Shown here one piece after another: positions 27,092-35,182 of a stretch of DNA of 64,000 bases. The position numbers and the translations under genes were made by a program. Positions within the stretch are counted from its first letter, which is position 1, and each line of letters starts with the position of its first letter. The DNA comes from Pleomorphomonas carboxyditropha (lineage in GTDB: Bacteria; Pseudomonadota; Alphaproteobacteria; Rhizobiales; Pleomorphomonadaceae): contig NZ_NQVN01000024.1 of assembly GCF_002770725.1 (NCBI RefSeq), positions 1 through 64,000 of the forward strand, read 5' to 3'. The notes below the pieces were generated by a model. The model ran no database searches. It was not told the origin of the DNA and was given only the letters and a program-made list of their open reading frames with translations.

Positions 27092-27571
27092 TCAACGCCA
27101 GCCGCGCGGAATGATCCGCTCGTCGTCGGTGACGCAGGCGAGCGAGGCGGCCGGCGCCTGAGTGTCGCGACCGGCCAGGTAGGCCGTTTTCGCGTCGCCG
27201 CCGCAAATCGGCTTGGCAATGACGTCGAAGCCGGACCGGCGCAGGCAGCTGCCGATATAGCGCTCCCGCAATTCGGCATTGACGTCGCGCGTGCGACTGC
27301 TGCCGGGATAGAAAAATCCGCCGGTCTCGCGGCAGTAGCGGCGGCCGCTGACCGGATCGTGCCGGCATTCGGTAAAGCCGGGGCTGTATTCCGGCGGCCG
27401 ATATTCGGTGACCATCGCTTGCGGAATCTTCGCAAGCGATTCGATGCGGCACTGGTCGGCCACCGCCTGCCGCTCAGCAAAGCTCGATCCGGTCTTGTGG
27501 ACGACCGGCACCGGCGCCGACACGCAGCCGGCCAGCAGGGCAAGCGCGCCCACCGCCACGACACGCTTCAT
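27092..27571 (-). CDS. Putative lipoprotein, unknown function
   Basis: This 159-residue protein has a lipoprotein signal MKRVVAVGALALLAGC (Cys16). The mature part contains several Cys (DQCRIES, TECRHDP, RYCRETGG, GSCLRRSGF, PICGGD, LACVTDD) that could form disulfides in the periplasm. GGAGGAG lies upstream of the ATG at 27571. It lies downstream of, and co-directional with, the DUF815 ATPase gene, 31 bases away. No named family was recognised. Confidence 0.7.
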   Translation of the reverse strand: MKRVVAVGALALLAGCVSAPVPVVHKTGSSFAERQAVADQCRIESLAKIPQAMVTEYRPPEYSPGFTECRHDPVSGRRYCRETGGFFYPGSSRTRDVNAELRERYIGSCLRRSGFDVIAKPICGGDAKTAYLAGRDTQAPAASLACVTDDERIIPRGWR

Positions 27572-27602
27572 CTTTCTCTCCTCCGGACCCGACGGCCGGC
27601 CG

Positions 27603-28481
27603 TCACTCCTCGAGCTGCAACCGGCCGGCCAGGTCCTGCACATATTGCCAGGCGACGCGGCCCGACCGCGCGCCGCGCGTCCGCTCCCATTCGAGCGCTT
27701 CCGCCCGCAGCACCTCCGGATCGACATCGAGCTTCAGCGCTGCGACATAGCCACGCACCATCTCGAGATAGTCATCCTGCGAACAGTTGTGGAAGCCGAT
27801 CCAGAGGCCGAAGCGGTCCGATAGCGATACCTTTTCCTCGACCGCCTCGCCAGGATTGATCGCCGTCGCCCGCTCGTTCTCCATCATGTCGCGCGGCAGC
27901 AGGTGGCGCCGGTTGGATGTCGCATAGAAGACGACATTGTCCGGCCGCCCCTCGATGCCGCCTTCCAGCACCGCCTTCAGCGACTTGTAGGAGGTGTCGC
28001 CGTGATCGAAGGAGAGGTCGTCGCAGAACAGGACGAAGCGATGGCCGCTGTCGCGCAGCATCTTCATCAGAATGGGCAGGCTCTCGATATCCTCGCGATG
28101 AATCTCGATCAGCTTGAGCGGCGTGAAGCCCGGATGACCGGCGAGGCGCCGGTTGACCTCCGCCTGGGCGGCCTTCACCAGCGACGACTTGCCCATGCCG
28201 CGCGCGCCCCACAACAGCACGTTGTTGGCCGGCAGGCCGCGGGCGAAGCGCTCGGTGTTGGCGACGATCATGTCGCGGTTGCGATCGATGCCCTTGAGAA
28301 GGCCGATCTCCACGCGGTTGACCCGCCGGACCGGTTGCAGCGACACCGGTTCGGCAATGAACACGAAGGCATCGGCCGCCGCAAAATCCGGTGTCTCGGG
28401 CAGGGGCGGCGCCAACCGCTCGAGAAGCCCGGCGATCCGTTCTAGATGGGCGTTCAGGGTCTCGATGGCGGATGCGCTCAT
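27603..28481 (-). CDS. DUF815 AAA-like ATPase
   Basis: This 292-residue predicted cytoplasmic P-loop protein has Walker A GARGMGKSSLVKA and Walker B FVLFCDDLSFD, followed by the family stretch YKSLKAVLEGGIEGRPDNVV, YATSNRRHLLPRDMME and sensor-like NRRH. The frame extends further upstream, but GGAGGA lies just before ATG 28481 and the longer N-terminus is not family-like. DUF815 proteins occur next to yajC-secDF in many alphaproteobacteria, and their role is not established. Confidence 0.88.
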   Translation of the reverse strand: MSASAIETLNAHLERIAGLLERLAPPLPETPDFAAADAFVFIAEPVSLQPVRRVNRVEIGLLKGIDRNRDMIVANTERFARGLPANNVLLWGARGMGKSSLVKAAQAEVNRRLAGHPGFTPLKLIEIHREDIESLPILMKMLRDSGHRFVLFCDDLSFDHGDTSYKSLKAVLEGGIEGRPDNVVFYATSNRRHLLPRDMMENERATAINPGEAVEEKVSLSDRFGLWIGFHNCSQDDYLEMVRGYVAALKLDVDPEVLRAEALEWERTRGARSGRVAWQYVQDLAGRLQLEE

Positions 28482-28653
28482 ATCCGTCCTCCTGTTGGTC
28501 GATTGCGTACCGGTTGGTACTGTCGCCGTATTCTCTAGGCCGTCAGGCGTGCCGATGCAAACCACGCAAGGCCGTTTGCGGTACGCTTTGCGGCGATTCC
28601 TGCCGGAGACTACCTAGAGGACCGCCCGGAGAGCGCCCGCACGTAGCTTTGGT

Positions 28654-28681
28654 TTGCAAAGTCCTGCGGCCTAGGTATATT
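28654..28681 (+). promoter_or_regulatory. Promoter of the yajC-secD-secF operon
   Basis: TTGCAA (28654-28659), 16 bases, then TATATT (28676-28681), about 100 bases before the yajC start. It lies in the divergent 300-base gap between the DUF815 gene and yajC, which holds no other gene that I can see. Confidence 0.45.
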
Positions 28682-28781
28682 CCGGCCACTTTCGAGCGGG
28701 CGGTACGCCGTCCTCCCTTCGATGTCTCAATGCCTCGTCGGTCCGGCTTGCGGGCGGCGGCGGGCCGATGGAGTTGACCCG

Positions 28782-29129
28782 ATGTTCGTGACCCCAGCCT
28801 TCGCCCAGGCGGCCGGTGCCGCCCCCGGCGGTACCGACTTCCTGATCCAGTTCGCGCCGTTCATCCTGATCTTCGTGATCATGTATTTTCTGCTGATCCG
28901 GCCGCAGCAGCGCAAGGCCAAGGATCATCGGGACATGCTGAAGAATCTGCGCCGCGGCGACGTGGTGGTGATGCAGGGTGGCCTGATCGGCAAGATCGTC
29001 AAGGTCATCGACGACAACGAGCTGCTGCTCGACGTGGGCGACGGCACCAACAAGGTGCAGGTCCGAGTCGCCTCCGGCCTCGTGCAGCAGCTCCGCACCA
29101 AGGGCGAGCCCGTCAAGGAAGGCAACTGA
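28782..29129 (+). CDS. yajC: Preprotein translocase subunit YajC
   Basis: This 115-residue bitopic protein is part of the SecDF-YajC auxiliary complex. It starts MFVTPAFAQAAGAAPGG, has one TM helix (FLIQFAPFILIFVIMYFLLI) and then the signature RPQQRKAKDHRDMLKNLRRG and a soluble beta-rich tail. ATG 28782 has TGGAG upstream. secD follows 74 bases later. Confidence 0.94.
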   Translation: MFVTPAFAQAAGAAPGGTDFLIQFAPFILIFVIMYFLLIRPQQRKAKDHRDMLKNLRRGDVVVMQGGLIGKIVKVIDDNELLLDVGDGTNKVQVRVASGLVQQLRTKGEPVKEGN

Positions 29130-29203
29130 CCGAACGGTCGGCACAAGATGGAAGGCGGGCAGCCCGGCTGCCCGCTTTCGGCCAATGAGGTCCGAGGCAG
29201 CAA

Positions 29204-30817
29204 ATGCTCTATTTTTCCCGCTGGAAAGTAACCGCGATCCTTCTGACGATCTTCGTCGCCCTCGTGGTTCTAGTTCCCAACTACCTGAGCTCGGACCAGA
29301 TCAAGAACCACTGGCCATCGTGGCTTCCCGGCCGCCAGGTGGTTCTCGGCCTCGACCTGCAAGGCGGCGTCTACCTGCTCTACCAGGTCGACGTGGACGA
29401 CTATAAGCAGAAGCGGCTCAAGGCGCTCGAAGGCGACATCCGTCAGGCGATGCGCGACGAGCCGCGCATCGGCTATACCGGCCTCGGCATCCAGGGCGAC
29501 GTCGTCCAGCTGAAGATCCGCGACGCCGACAAGGTGACCGAGGCGGCAAAGCGCCTCGGCAATCTGCTCAATCCGCTGTCGACCGGCGCCCTCGGCGGCG
29601 CTGCCGTCAGCGAGTTCCAGCTCGATCAGGGCTCCGACGGTCTGATGCGCCTCGGCTTCTCCGAGGCTGGCCTCGACAAGCGGCTCGGTACCGTCGTTCA
29701 GCAGTCGATCGAGGTCATCCGCCGCCGCGTCGACCAGATGGGCGCCGTCGAGCCGTCGATCCAGCGCCAGGGGTCCGACCGCATCCTGGTCGAGGCGCCG
29801 GGCGAGAAGGATCCGGAGCGCCTCAAGAACATCATCGGCCGCACCGCCCAGATGACCTTCCATCTCGTCGACCTCAACGTCTCGCCCGACGAGGCCGCCA
29901 AGGGCAACCTGCCGCCCGGCGAAATCCTCCTGAAGCAGAAGGAGGAGGGCGGCATCCCGATGGTGGTCGACGAGACACCGCTGATGACCGGCGAGGACCT
30001 CACCGACGCCCAGACCTCCTTCCAGAGCCAGACCAACGAACCGGTGGTGTCCTTCCGCCTGTCGACGTCGGGCGCCCGCAAGTTCGCACAGGTAACCACC
30101 GACAACGTCGGCCGGCTGTTCGCCATCGTGCTCGACGACGAGATCATCTCGGCGCCGCGCATCAACGAGCCGATCACCCAAGGGTCCGGTCAGATTTCCG
30201 GCCACTTCACCGTCGAGAGCGCCAACGACCTCGCCGTGCTGCTCCGGGCCGGCGCCCTGCCGGCCAAGCTCGCCGTCGCCGAGGAGCGCACCGTCGGCCC
30301 CGGCCTCGGCGCTGATTCGATCGCCGCCGGCGAACGCGCCGCGCTGATCGGCACCGTCGCCGTCGTCATCTTCATGCTGGCGGCCTACGGCCTGTTCGGC
30401 GTGTTCGCCAACGTCGCCCTGGTGGTCAACCTGATCCTGATCATGGCGATCATCACCATCCTGCAGGCGACGCTGACGCTTCCCGGCATCGCCGGCATCG
30501 TGCTCACCATGGGCATGGCGGTCGACAGCAACGTGCTGATCTACGAGCGCATCCGCGAGGAGCAGCGGCTCGGCCGATCGCCGGTCTCGGCCATCGACGC
30601 CGGTTTCCGCCGCGCCTTCGGCACCATTCTCGACGCCAACATCACCACGCTGATCGCCGCCGTCGTGCTGTTCCAGATGGGCTCCGGCCCGGTGAAGGGC
30701 TTCGCGGTGACCCACGTCATCGGCATCGTCACCACCATGTTCACGGCCATCACCTTCACCCGTTTGGTGGTGGCGACCTGGGTCCGCTATCGGCGGCCGT
30801 CCGTCGTTCCGCTCTGA
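29204..30817 (+). CDS. secD: Protein translocase subunit SecD
   Basis: This 537-residue RND-type inner-membrane protein uses the proton gradient to finish protein export. It has TM1 near the N-terminus, GLDLQGGVYLLYQVD, a large periplasmic P1 domain and the typical APRINEPITQGSGQISGHF. Five more TM helices follow, with GMAVDSNVLIYERIREE in TM4-TM5. Length is typical. The gene lies between yajC and secF. Confidence 0.96.
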   Translation: MLYFSRWKVTAILLTIFVALVVLVPNYLSSDQIKNHWPSWLPGRQVVLGLDLQGGVYLLYQVDVDDYKQKRLKALEGDIRQAMRDEPRIGYTGLGIQGDVVQLKIRDADKVTEAAKRLGNLLNPLSTGALGGAAVSEFQLDQGSDGLMRLGFSEAGLDKRLGTVVQQSIEVIRRRVDQMGAVEPSIQRQGSDRILVEAPGEKDPERLKNIIGRTAQMTFHLVDLNVSPDEAAKGNLPPGEILLKQKEEGGIPMVVDETPLMTGEDLTDAQTSFQSQTNEPVVSFRLSTSGARKFAQVTTDNVGRLFAIVLDDEIISAPRINEPITQGSGQISGHFTVESANDLAVLLRAGALPAKLAVAEERTVGPGLGADSIAAGERAALIGTVAVVIFMLAAYGLFGVFANVALVVNLILIMAIITILQATLTLPGIAGIVLTMGMAVDSNVLIYERIREEQRLGRSPVSAIDAGFRRAFGTILDANITTLIAAVVLFQMGSGPVKGFAVTHVIGIVTTMFTAITFTRLVVATWVRYRRPSVVPL

Positions 30818-30838
30818 TCCGGACCCTGAGGCTCCATC

Positions 30839-31792
30839 ATGCGCCTGCTTCGCCTGTTTCCCGACGACACCAAGATCCCCTTCATGAAATGGAGGAAGTG
30901 GAGCTTTCTCTTTTCCGGCCTGGCGTCGGTGCTCTGCTTCGTGGTGCTCTACACGCATGGCATGAACACCGGCATCGATTTCCAGGGCGGCACGCTCATG
31001 GAAATCCAGACCAAGTCTGGACCGGCCAATCTCGAGGAAATCCGCAGCACTCTAGACGGGCTCGGTCTCGGCGAAGTGCAGGTGCAATCCTTCGGCGCCG
31101 ACGACGACGTCCTAATCCGCATCGCTCGCCAGGAGGGCGGAGACGAGGCGCAGACCGCCGTGGTCGGCAAGGTCCAGGCTGCGTTCGGTGACAGCGTCGA
31201 CTATCGCCGAACCGAAGTGGTCGGACCGCGCGTCTCCGGCGAACTGGCCGAGAACGGCATCCTGGGCATTATCTCGGCCCTGGCCCTGATCATGGTCTAC
31301 GTCTGGTTCCGCTTCGAGTGGCAGTATTCCCTCGGCGCGGTGATCGCCACGCTGCACGACGTGGTGATGACTGTCGGCTTTTTCGCCATTACGCAGGTGG
31401 AATTCAATCTGTCGTCGATCGCAGCCATCCTGACCATCGTCGGCTATTCGCTGAACGATACGGTCGTGGTCTACGACCGAATTCGCGAGATGCGGCGCAA
31501 GTACAAGCGTCTCAACCTCGTCGTCCTGCTCGATCTCGCCATCAACCAGACGCTGACCCGCACCACCAACACCGCGCTCACCACGCTCATCGCGCTGGCC
31601 GCGCTGGTGATCTTCGGCGGCGAGGTGATCCGCTCGTTCACCGCGTCGATGCTGTTCGGCGTGTTGATCGGCACCTATTCGTCGATCTTCATCGCAGCGC
31701 CGATCCTGATCTTCCTCGACCCGCAGTTGGCCGGCGACAAATCGGCAAAAAAGGTCGAGGATGACGGCGAGGAGGCCGCCGAACCGGCGTGA
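30839..31792 (+). CDS. secF: Protein translocase subunit SecF
   Basis: This 317-residue partner of SecD shows TGIDFQGGTLMEIQTKSG, a periplasmic domain, RRTEVVGPRVSGELAENG, and TM4-TM5 with GYSLNDTVVVYDRIREMRRK followed by a QTLTRTTNTALTTL stretch. It ends in an acidic cytoplasmic tail (VEDDGEEAAEPA). The operon continues into two complex I assembly-factor homologues. Confidence 0.96.
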   Translation: MRLLRLFPDDTKIPFMKWRKWSFLFSGLASVLCFVVLYTHGMNTGIDFQGGTLMEIQTKSGPANLEEIRSTLDGLGLGEVQVQSFGADDDVLIRIARQEGGDEAQTAVVGKVQAAFGDSVDYRRTEVVGPRVSGELAENGILGIISALALIMVYVWFRFEWQYSLGAVIATLHDVVMTVGFFAITQVEFNLSSIAAILTIVGYSLNDTVVVYDRIREMRRKYKRLNLVVLLDLAINQTLTRTTNTALTTLIALAALVIFGGEVIRSFTASMLFGVLIGTYSSIFIAAPILIFLDPQLAGDKSAKKVEDDGEEAAEPA

Positions 31793-31823
31793 GTTCGGGC
31801 GTATCTCCGCGGGAGCAACGCCG

Positions 31824-32231
31824 ATGAAACTGTTCGGGCCGCGAAGCCGCCCCCTGGAACGGCGCGAGCAGCACCTGCCGGAGCAGTTGCCGGTCGATGC
31901 CTACGGCAACGGCGGCTTCCGCTTCGGCGGCATGTCGCACCGCGGATCGATTCTGATCCTGCCGTCCGGCGTGCACGGCTGGTCCGCCGTCGCGCCGGCC
32001 GACATCACCGCCGACAGTCTCGCTCAGGTTCTCGAAGAAGCCGCCGATGTCGACATGCTGCTGGTCGGCACCGGACGCGACCTCGTTCCCGTCAAGCGGG
32101 AGGTTGCCGAGGCGTTGCGCGAACGCGGCATCAAACACGAGGCGATGTCGACCGGCGCCGCCGTTCGCCTGTTCAACGTCATGCTCGACGAGCGGCGCAA
32201 GTTCGCCGCCGCCATTCTGGCCGTCGACTGA
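31824..32231 (+). CDS. Mth938-like domain protein (DUF498), NDUFAF3 homologue
   Basis: This 135-residue protein has the Mth938 fold shared with mitochondrial NDUFAF3, a complex I assembly factor. Diagnostic stretches are VDAYGNGGFRFGGMSHRGSI, ILPSGVHGWSA and DMLLVGTGRDLVPVKREVAE. ATG 31824 has GGGAG about 10 bases upstream. The stop overlaps the next ATG (TGATG, 32229-32233), so it is coupled to the NDUFAF6-like gene. Assembly of respiratory complex I is the inferred role; the bacterial function is not proven by sequence. Confidence 0.88.
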   Translation: MKLFGPRSRPLERREQHLPEQLPVDAYGNGGFRFGGMSHRGSILILPSGVHGWSAVAPADITADSLAQVLEEAADVDMLLVGTGRDLVPVKREVAEALRERGIKHEAMSTGAAVRLFNVMLDERRKFAAAILAVD

Positions 32232-33082
32232 TGGTTCCTGCTGCCCGCCTCGAAGACGCCTACCGCTACTGCGACGATCTCGTTCGCGACCATGACCGCG
32301 ATCGCTGGCTGGCCGACGGATTGCTTTCCGAGCAAAAGCGCCGGCATGCCCTGGCCATCCATGCCTTCTCCTATGAGGCCGCGCGCATCCGCGAAACCAT
32401 TCACGAGGCGATGCCCGGCGAGATTCGCCTGCAATGGTGGGTCGATGCCATCGAGGGTGAGGCGCGCGGCGACGTCGCCGGCCATCCGGTGGCGGCGGCG
32501 CTGATCGATACCATCCGCCGCTTCTCGCTGCGCCGGTCGGGCTTCGTCAATCTCCTGGAAGCGCGCCGCTTCGACCTTTACGACGACGCCATGCCGACGC
32601 TCAACGACTTCGAAGGTTACGCCGGCGAGACGGCGTCGGTGCTGTTCCTCGAAGTGGCGCAGGTGCTTTGCAACGGCGCCGATCCGCAGGCGGCCGACGC
32701 CGCCGGCCACGCCGGCGTCGCCTATGCCCTGACCGGATTGATGCGGGCGCTGCCGATCCACGCGCGCCGCAATCAGGTCTACCTGCCCGCCGACCTCCTG
32801 AAAGCCGCGGGGATGGATCCGGACGACCTGCGTCACGGTCGCAAGGCCGAACAACTGGCCGGCGTTCTCGCCGATCTCAGGGAGCACGTCGCCGGACATC
32901 TCGACAAGGCGCTTGCCGCCCTCGCGGCGGCGGATCCGCGCACCAGGCCGGCCTTCCTGCCGCTCGCCTTCGTCAGGCCCTACCTGAAGGCGCTCGCCAA
33001 GGCGCAGCCCTATGGTCCGGTGGCCGAGCTGGCGAACTGGCGGAAGCCGCTGATCCTCTGGCGGTTCGGCCGGCGGCTTTAG
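32231..33082 (+). CDS. Squalene/phytoene synthase-fold protein without catalytic Asp motifs, NDUFAF6-like
   Basis: This 283-residue protein keeps the fold markers of squalene/phytoene synthases (RLQWWVDAIEG, FEGYAGETASVLFLEVAQ, YALTGLMRALPIHARRNQVY). Where phytoene synthase has its second DxxxD (DVGED before ARRGRVYLP) this protein has ALPIH, and the first Asp motif region reads HAFSYEAARIRE. Both metal-binding motifs are therefore missing, as in the complex I assembly factor NDUFAF6. A prenyl-transfer reaction is unlikely. It overlaps the upstream NDUFAF3-like gene by one base, and its 3' end overlaps by a few bases the convergent small-subunit gene of the Ehr module. Confidence 0.85.
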   Translation: MVPAARLEDAYRYCDDLVRDHDRDRWLADGLLSEQKRRHALAIHAFSYEAARIRETIHEAMPGEIRLQWWVDAIEGEARGDVAGHPVAAALIDTIRRFSLRRSGFVNLLEARRFDLYDDAMPTLNDFEGYAGETASVLFLEVAQVLCNGADPQAADAAGHAGVAYALTGLMRALPIHARRNQVYLPADLLKAAGMDPDDLRHGRKAEQLAGVLADLREHVAGHLDKALAALAAADPRTRPAFLPLAFVRPYLKALAKAQPYGPVAELANWRKPLILWRFGRRL

Positions 33083-33600
33083 CCCCTGGCGCTGGCCTCT
33101 ACGAGGCCGATCAGTCCCTTCAGCATGTCGATCGGCTCCGGCGGGCAACCGGGGATGACGAGATCGACCGGGATCACCGCCGACACCGATCCGATCACCG
33201 CGTAGCTCTTGCGGAACACGCCGCAGCCGGCGGCGCAGTCGCCGACCGCCACCACCCACTTGGGAGCCGGCGTCGCCGCGTAGGTGCGTTCGAGGCCCTC
33301 GCGCATGTTGGCCGTCACCGGCCCGGTCACCATCAGCAGGTCGGCATGGCGCGGCGAGGCGACGAAGCGCAAGCCGAAGCGCTCGACGTCGTAGTAGCTG
33401 TTGTTGAGGGCGTGGATTTCCAGTTCGCAGCCGTTGCACGAGCCGGCGTCGACCTCGCGGATCGACAGGCTGCGGCCGAGCCGCGCCTTCGCGGCCACGC
33501 CGAGCCGCTCGGCCAGCGCCTCGATTTCGGCGTCGGCGACCGTCGGCGACCCTTCGGTCACCGGCCGTCGGAACAGGCCTTCGAGCAGCATTCTACGCAT
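33079..33600 (-). CDS. hyfI: Ehr/hydrogenase-4-like small subunit (HyfI/NuoB homologue)
   Basis: This 173-residue membrane-peripheral electron-transfer subunit holds the proximal (N2-type) 4Fe-4S cluster. All expected ligands are present: CNGC at Cys55 and Cys58, then Cys122 (with Cys126 nearby) in VGDCAAGCGVF, and Cys152 in IPGCPPEP. It is the last gene of the hyfBCEFGI-like operon, 15 bases after the large-subunit gene. The intact cluster site contrasts with the altered large subunit, so electron transfer is probably retained. The symbol is by homology only. Confidence 0.9.
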   Translation of the reverse strand: MRRMLLEGLFRRPVTEGSPTVADAEIEALAERLGVAAKARLGRSLSIREVDAGSCNGCELEIHALNNSYYDVERFGLRFVASPRHADLLMVTGPVTANMREGLERTYAATPAPKWVVAVGDCAAGCGVFRKSYAVIGSVSAVIPVDLVIPGCPPEPIDMLKGLIGLVEASARG

Positions 33601-33615
33601 GATCGGTCATCCGCA

Positions 33616-35178
33616 TCAGAGATCGTGCCCGGAATAGGAACAGTTGAACGACTTGTTGCACAGCGGGAAGTCGGCGACGATGTTGCCCTCGATCGCCGCC
33701 TCCAGGAGCGGCCATTGGAAGACCGACGGGTCGCGCACGGCCCCCCGCAGCACGCGGCCGGTTTCGTCGGTCCTGAGCCAGACCAGCACGTCGCCGCGGA
33801 AGCCCTCGACCATGGCGAGCCCCTCGGTGGCGCTGTCGCGCGGCTCATGGGCAAGGCCGCCGGCCTGTGGCACCCGCCGCTCGCGCAACGCCGGTGCCAG
33901 CGGATAGGCGATCGGCCCGGCCGGCAGCCGGTCGACGATCTGCTCGATCAGTTCGAGGCTCTCGTAGACCTCGTCGATGCGCACCCAGATGCGGGCGTCG
34001 ACATCGCCGTCTTCCCGCGTCGCCATCTTGAAGTCGAGGTCGCCGTAAGGCGGATAGCCCGGTGCCTTGCGGGCGTCGAAGGCGCGGCCCGAGGCGCGGC
34101 CGACCGGCCCGCCGGTCCCGAAACGGCGGGCAAGCTCCGGCGTAAGATGGCCCGTGGCGACGGTGCGGTTCTGCAGCGACGCGGTATTGTCGTAGAGTTC
34201 GACCAGGCGGGGGAAGCGCTGGCGAATGCGCGCGGTCAGCGCCTTGATCGGCGCGGCATCAGACAGGTCTGAGGCGACGCCGGCCGGAACGATGCGGTCC
34301 ATCATCAACCGGTGGCCGAAGGCGACCTTGGACGCGCGCAGCACCTCTTCGCGCAGCATGCCGCAGTGAGCCAGCATCAGCGCGAAGGCGGCGTCGTTGC
34401 AGATGGCGCCGATGTCGCCGAGGTGGTTGGCGAGCCGTTCGAGTTCGGCCATCAGCGCGCGCAGCCAGACCGCCCGCTGCGGCACGGCGACGCCCAGCGC
34501 CGCCTCGGCCGCTCTGGCGAAGGCCAGGGAATAGGCCACCGTGCTGTCGCCGGACACGCGGGCGACCACCTTGGCCGCCGCCTCCAGCGTCGTGTCCGCC
34601 AGCAGCCCCTCGATGCCCTTGTGGACATAGCCGAGCCGCTCCTCCAGCCGCACGACGATCTCGCCGTTGGCCGAGAAGCGGAAGTGGCCAGGCTCGATGA
34701 TGCCGGCGTGCACCGGGCCGACGGCGATCTGATGCAGCGGCGGCCCCTCGGCCTTCAGGAAGGGGTAGGGCGCGCCATCGGCCGGCACCTTGTCGGCCGC
34801 GCCGAGCGGAGCACGGACGCCCCAACGGTCGTGGTCGAGCCAGCGGCGGTCGTCCGGCATGCCCTCCGGGATGAGGCCGTGGAGATCGGCGATCGCCCGT
34901 TCGAGGCGCTGGGCCGGCGGGTGCGTCAGGCCGACCGACGGGAAACGGCCGTCGGGGGCCGCGAGCGTCAGCACCATCAGCGCGCCATCCTCGTCGTCGA
35001 GCACCGCCATGTGCACGGCGCCGGGCTCGGCCCACAGGCCGGCCAGGGTGGCGTTGCCGGCGGCGATCGCCAGCGTCGCCTGGCGCCAGGTATCGGCGTC
35101 GACGGTGATGCGCGGCCAGGGCTTCTGCTCTTCGATGGTCAGCGCGGCGTTGAGAAGGGCGGTGCGGAGCGTGCTCAT
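33616..35178 (-). CDS. hyfG: Ehr-type large subunit, NuoC-NuoD fusion lacking NiFe ligands (HyfG/HycE-like)
   Basis: This 520-residue protein has an N-terminal NuoC-like domain (about 1-130) joined to a NuoD/hydrogenase large-subunit-like domain (about 150-520). The L1 position where HycE has RVCGICGFAHS reads RVSGDSTVAYS, with Ser209 and Ser212 replacing both cysteines. At the C-terminus the DPCxxC motif is replaced by DFPLCNKSFNCSYSGHDL, with Cys507 and Cys513 five residues apart and no C-terminal peptide for a maturation protease. It should therefore bind no NiFe site. This is the hallmark of Ehr complexes (energy-converting hydrogenase related). Reaction partner unknown; quinone or proton chemistry is possible. 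Confidence 0.88.
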   Translation of the reverse strand: MSTLRTALLNAALTIEEQKPWPRITVDADTWRQATLAIAAGNATLAGLWAEPGAVHMAVLDDEDGALMVLTLAAPDGRFPSVGLTHPPAQRLERAIADLHGLIPEGMPDDRRWLDHDRWGVRAPLGAADKVPADGAPYPFLKAEGPPLHQIAVGPVHAGIIEPGHFRFSANGEIVVRLEERLGYVHKGIEGLLADTTLEAAAKVVARVSGDSTVAYSLAFARAAEAALGVAVPQRAVWLRALMAELERLANHLGDIGAICNDAAFALMLAHCGMLREEVLRASKVAFGHRLMMDRIVPAGVASDLSDAAPIKALTARIRQRFPRLVELYDNTASLQNRTVATGHLTPELARRFGTGGPVGRASGRAFDARKAPGYPPYGDLDFKMATREDGDVDARIWVRIDEVYESLELIEQIVDRLPAGPIAYPLAPALRERRVPQAGGLAHEPRDSATEGLAMVEGFRGDVLVWLRTDETGRVLRGAVRDPSVFQWPLLEAAIEGNIVADFPLCNKSFNCSYSGHDL

Positions 35179-35182
35179 GGTT

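Noticed and set aside
32231-33082. Carotenoid or hopanoid biosynthesis gene
   Set aside because: Both metal-binding Asp motifs are missing and no other crt or hpn gene is nearby.
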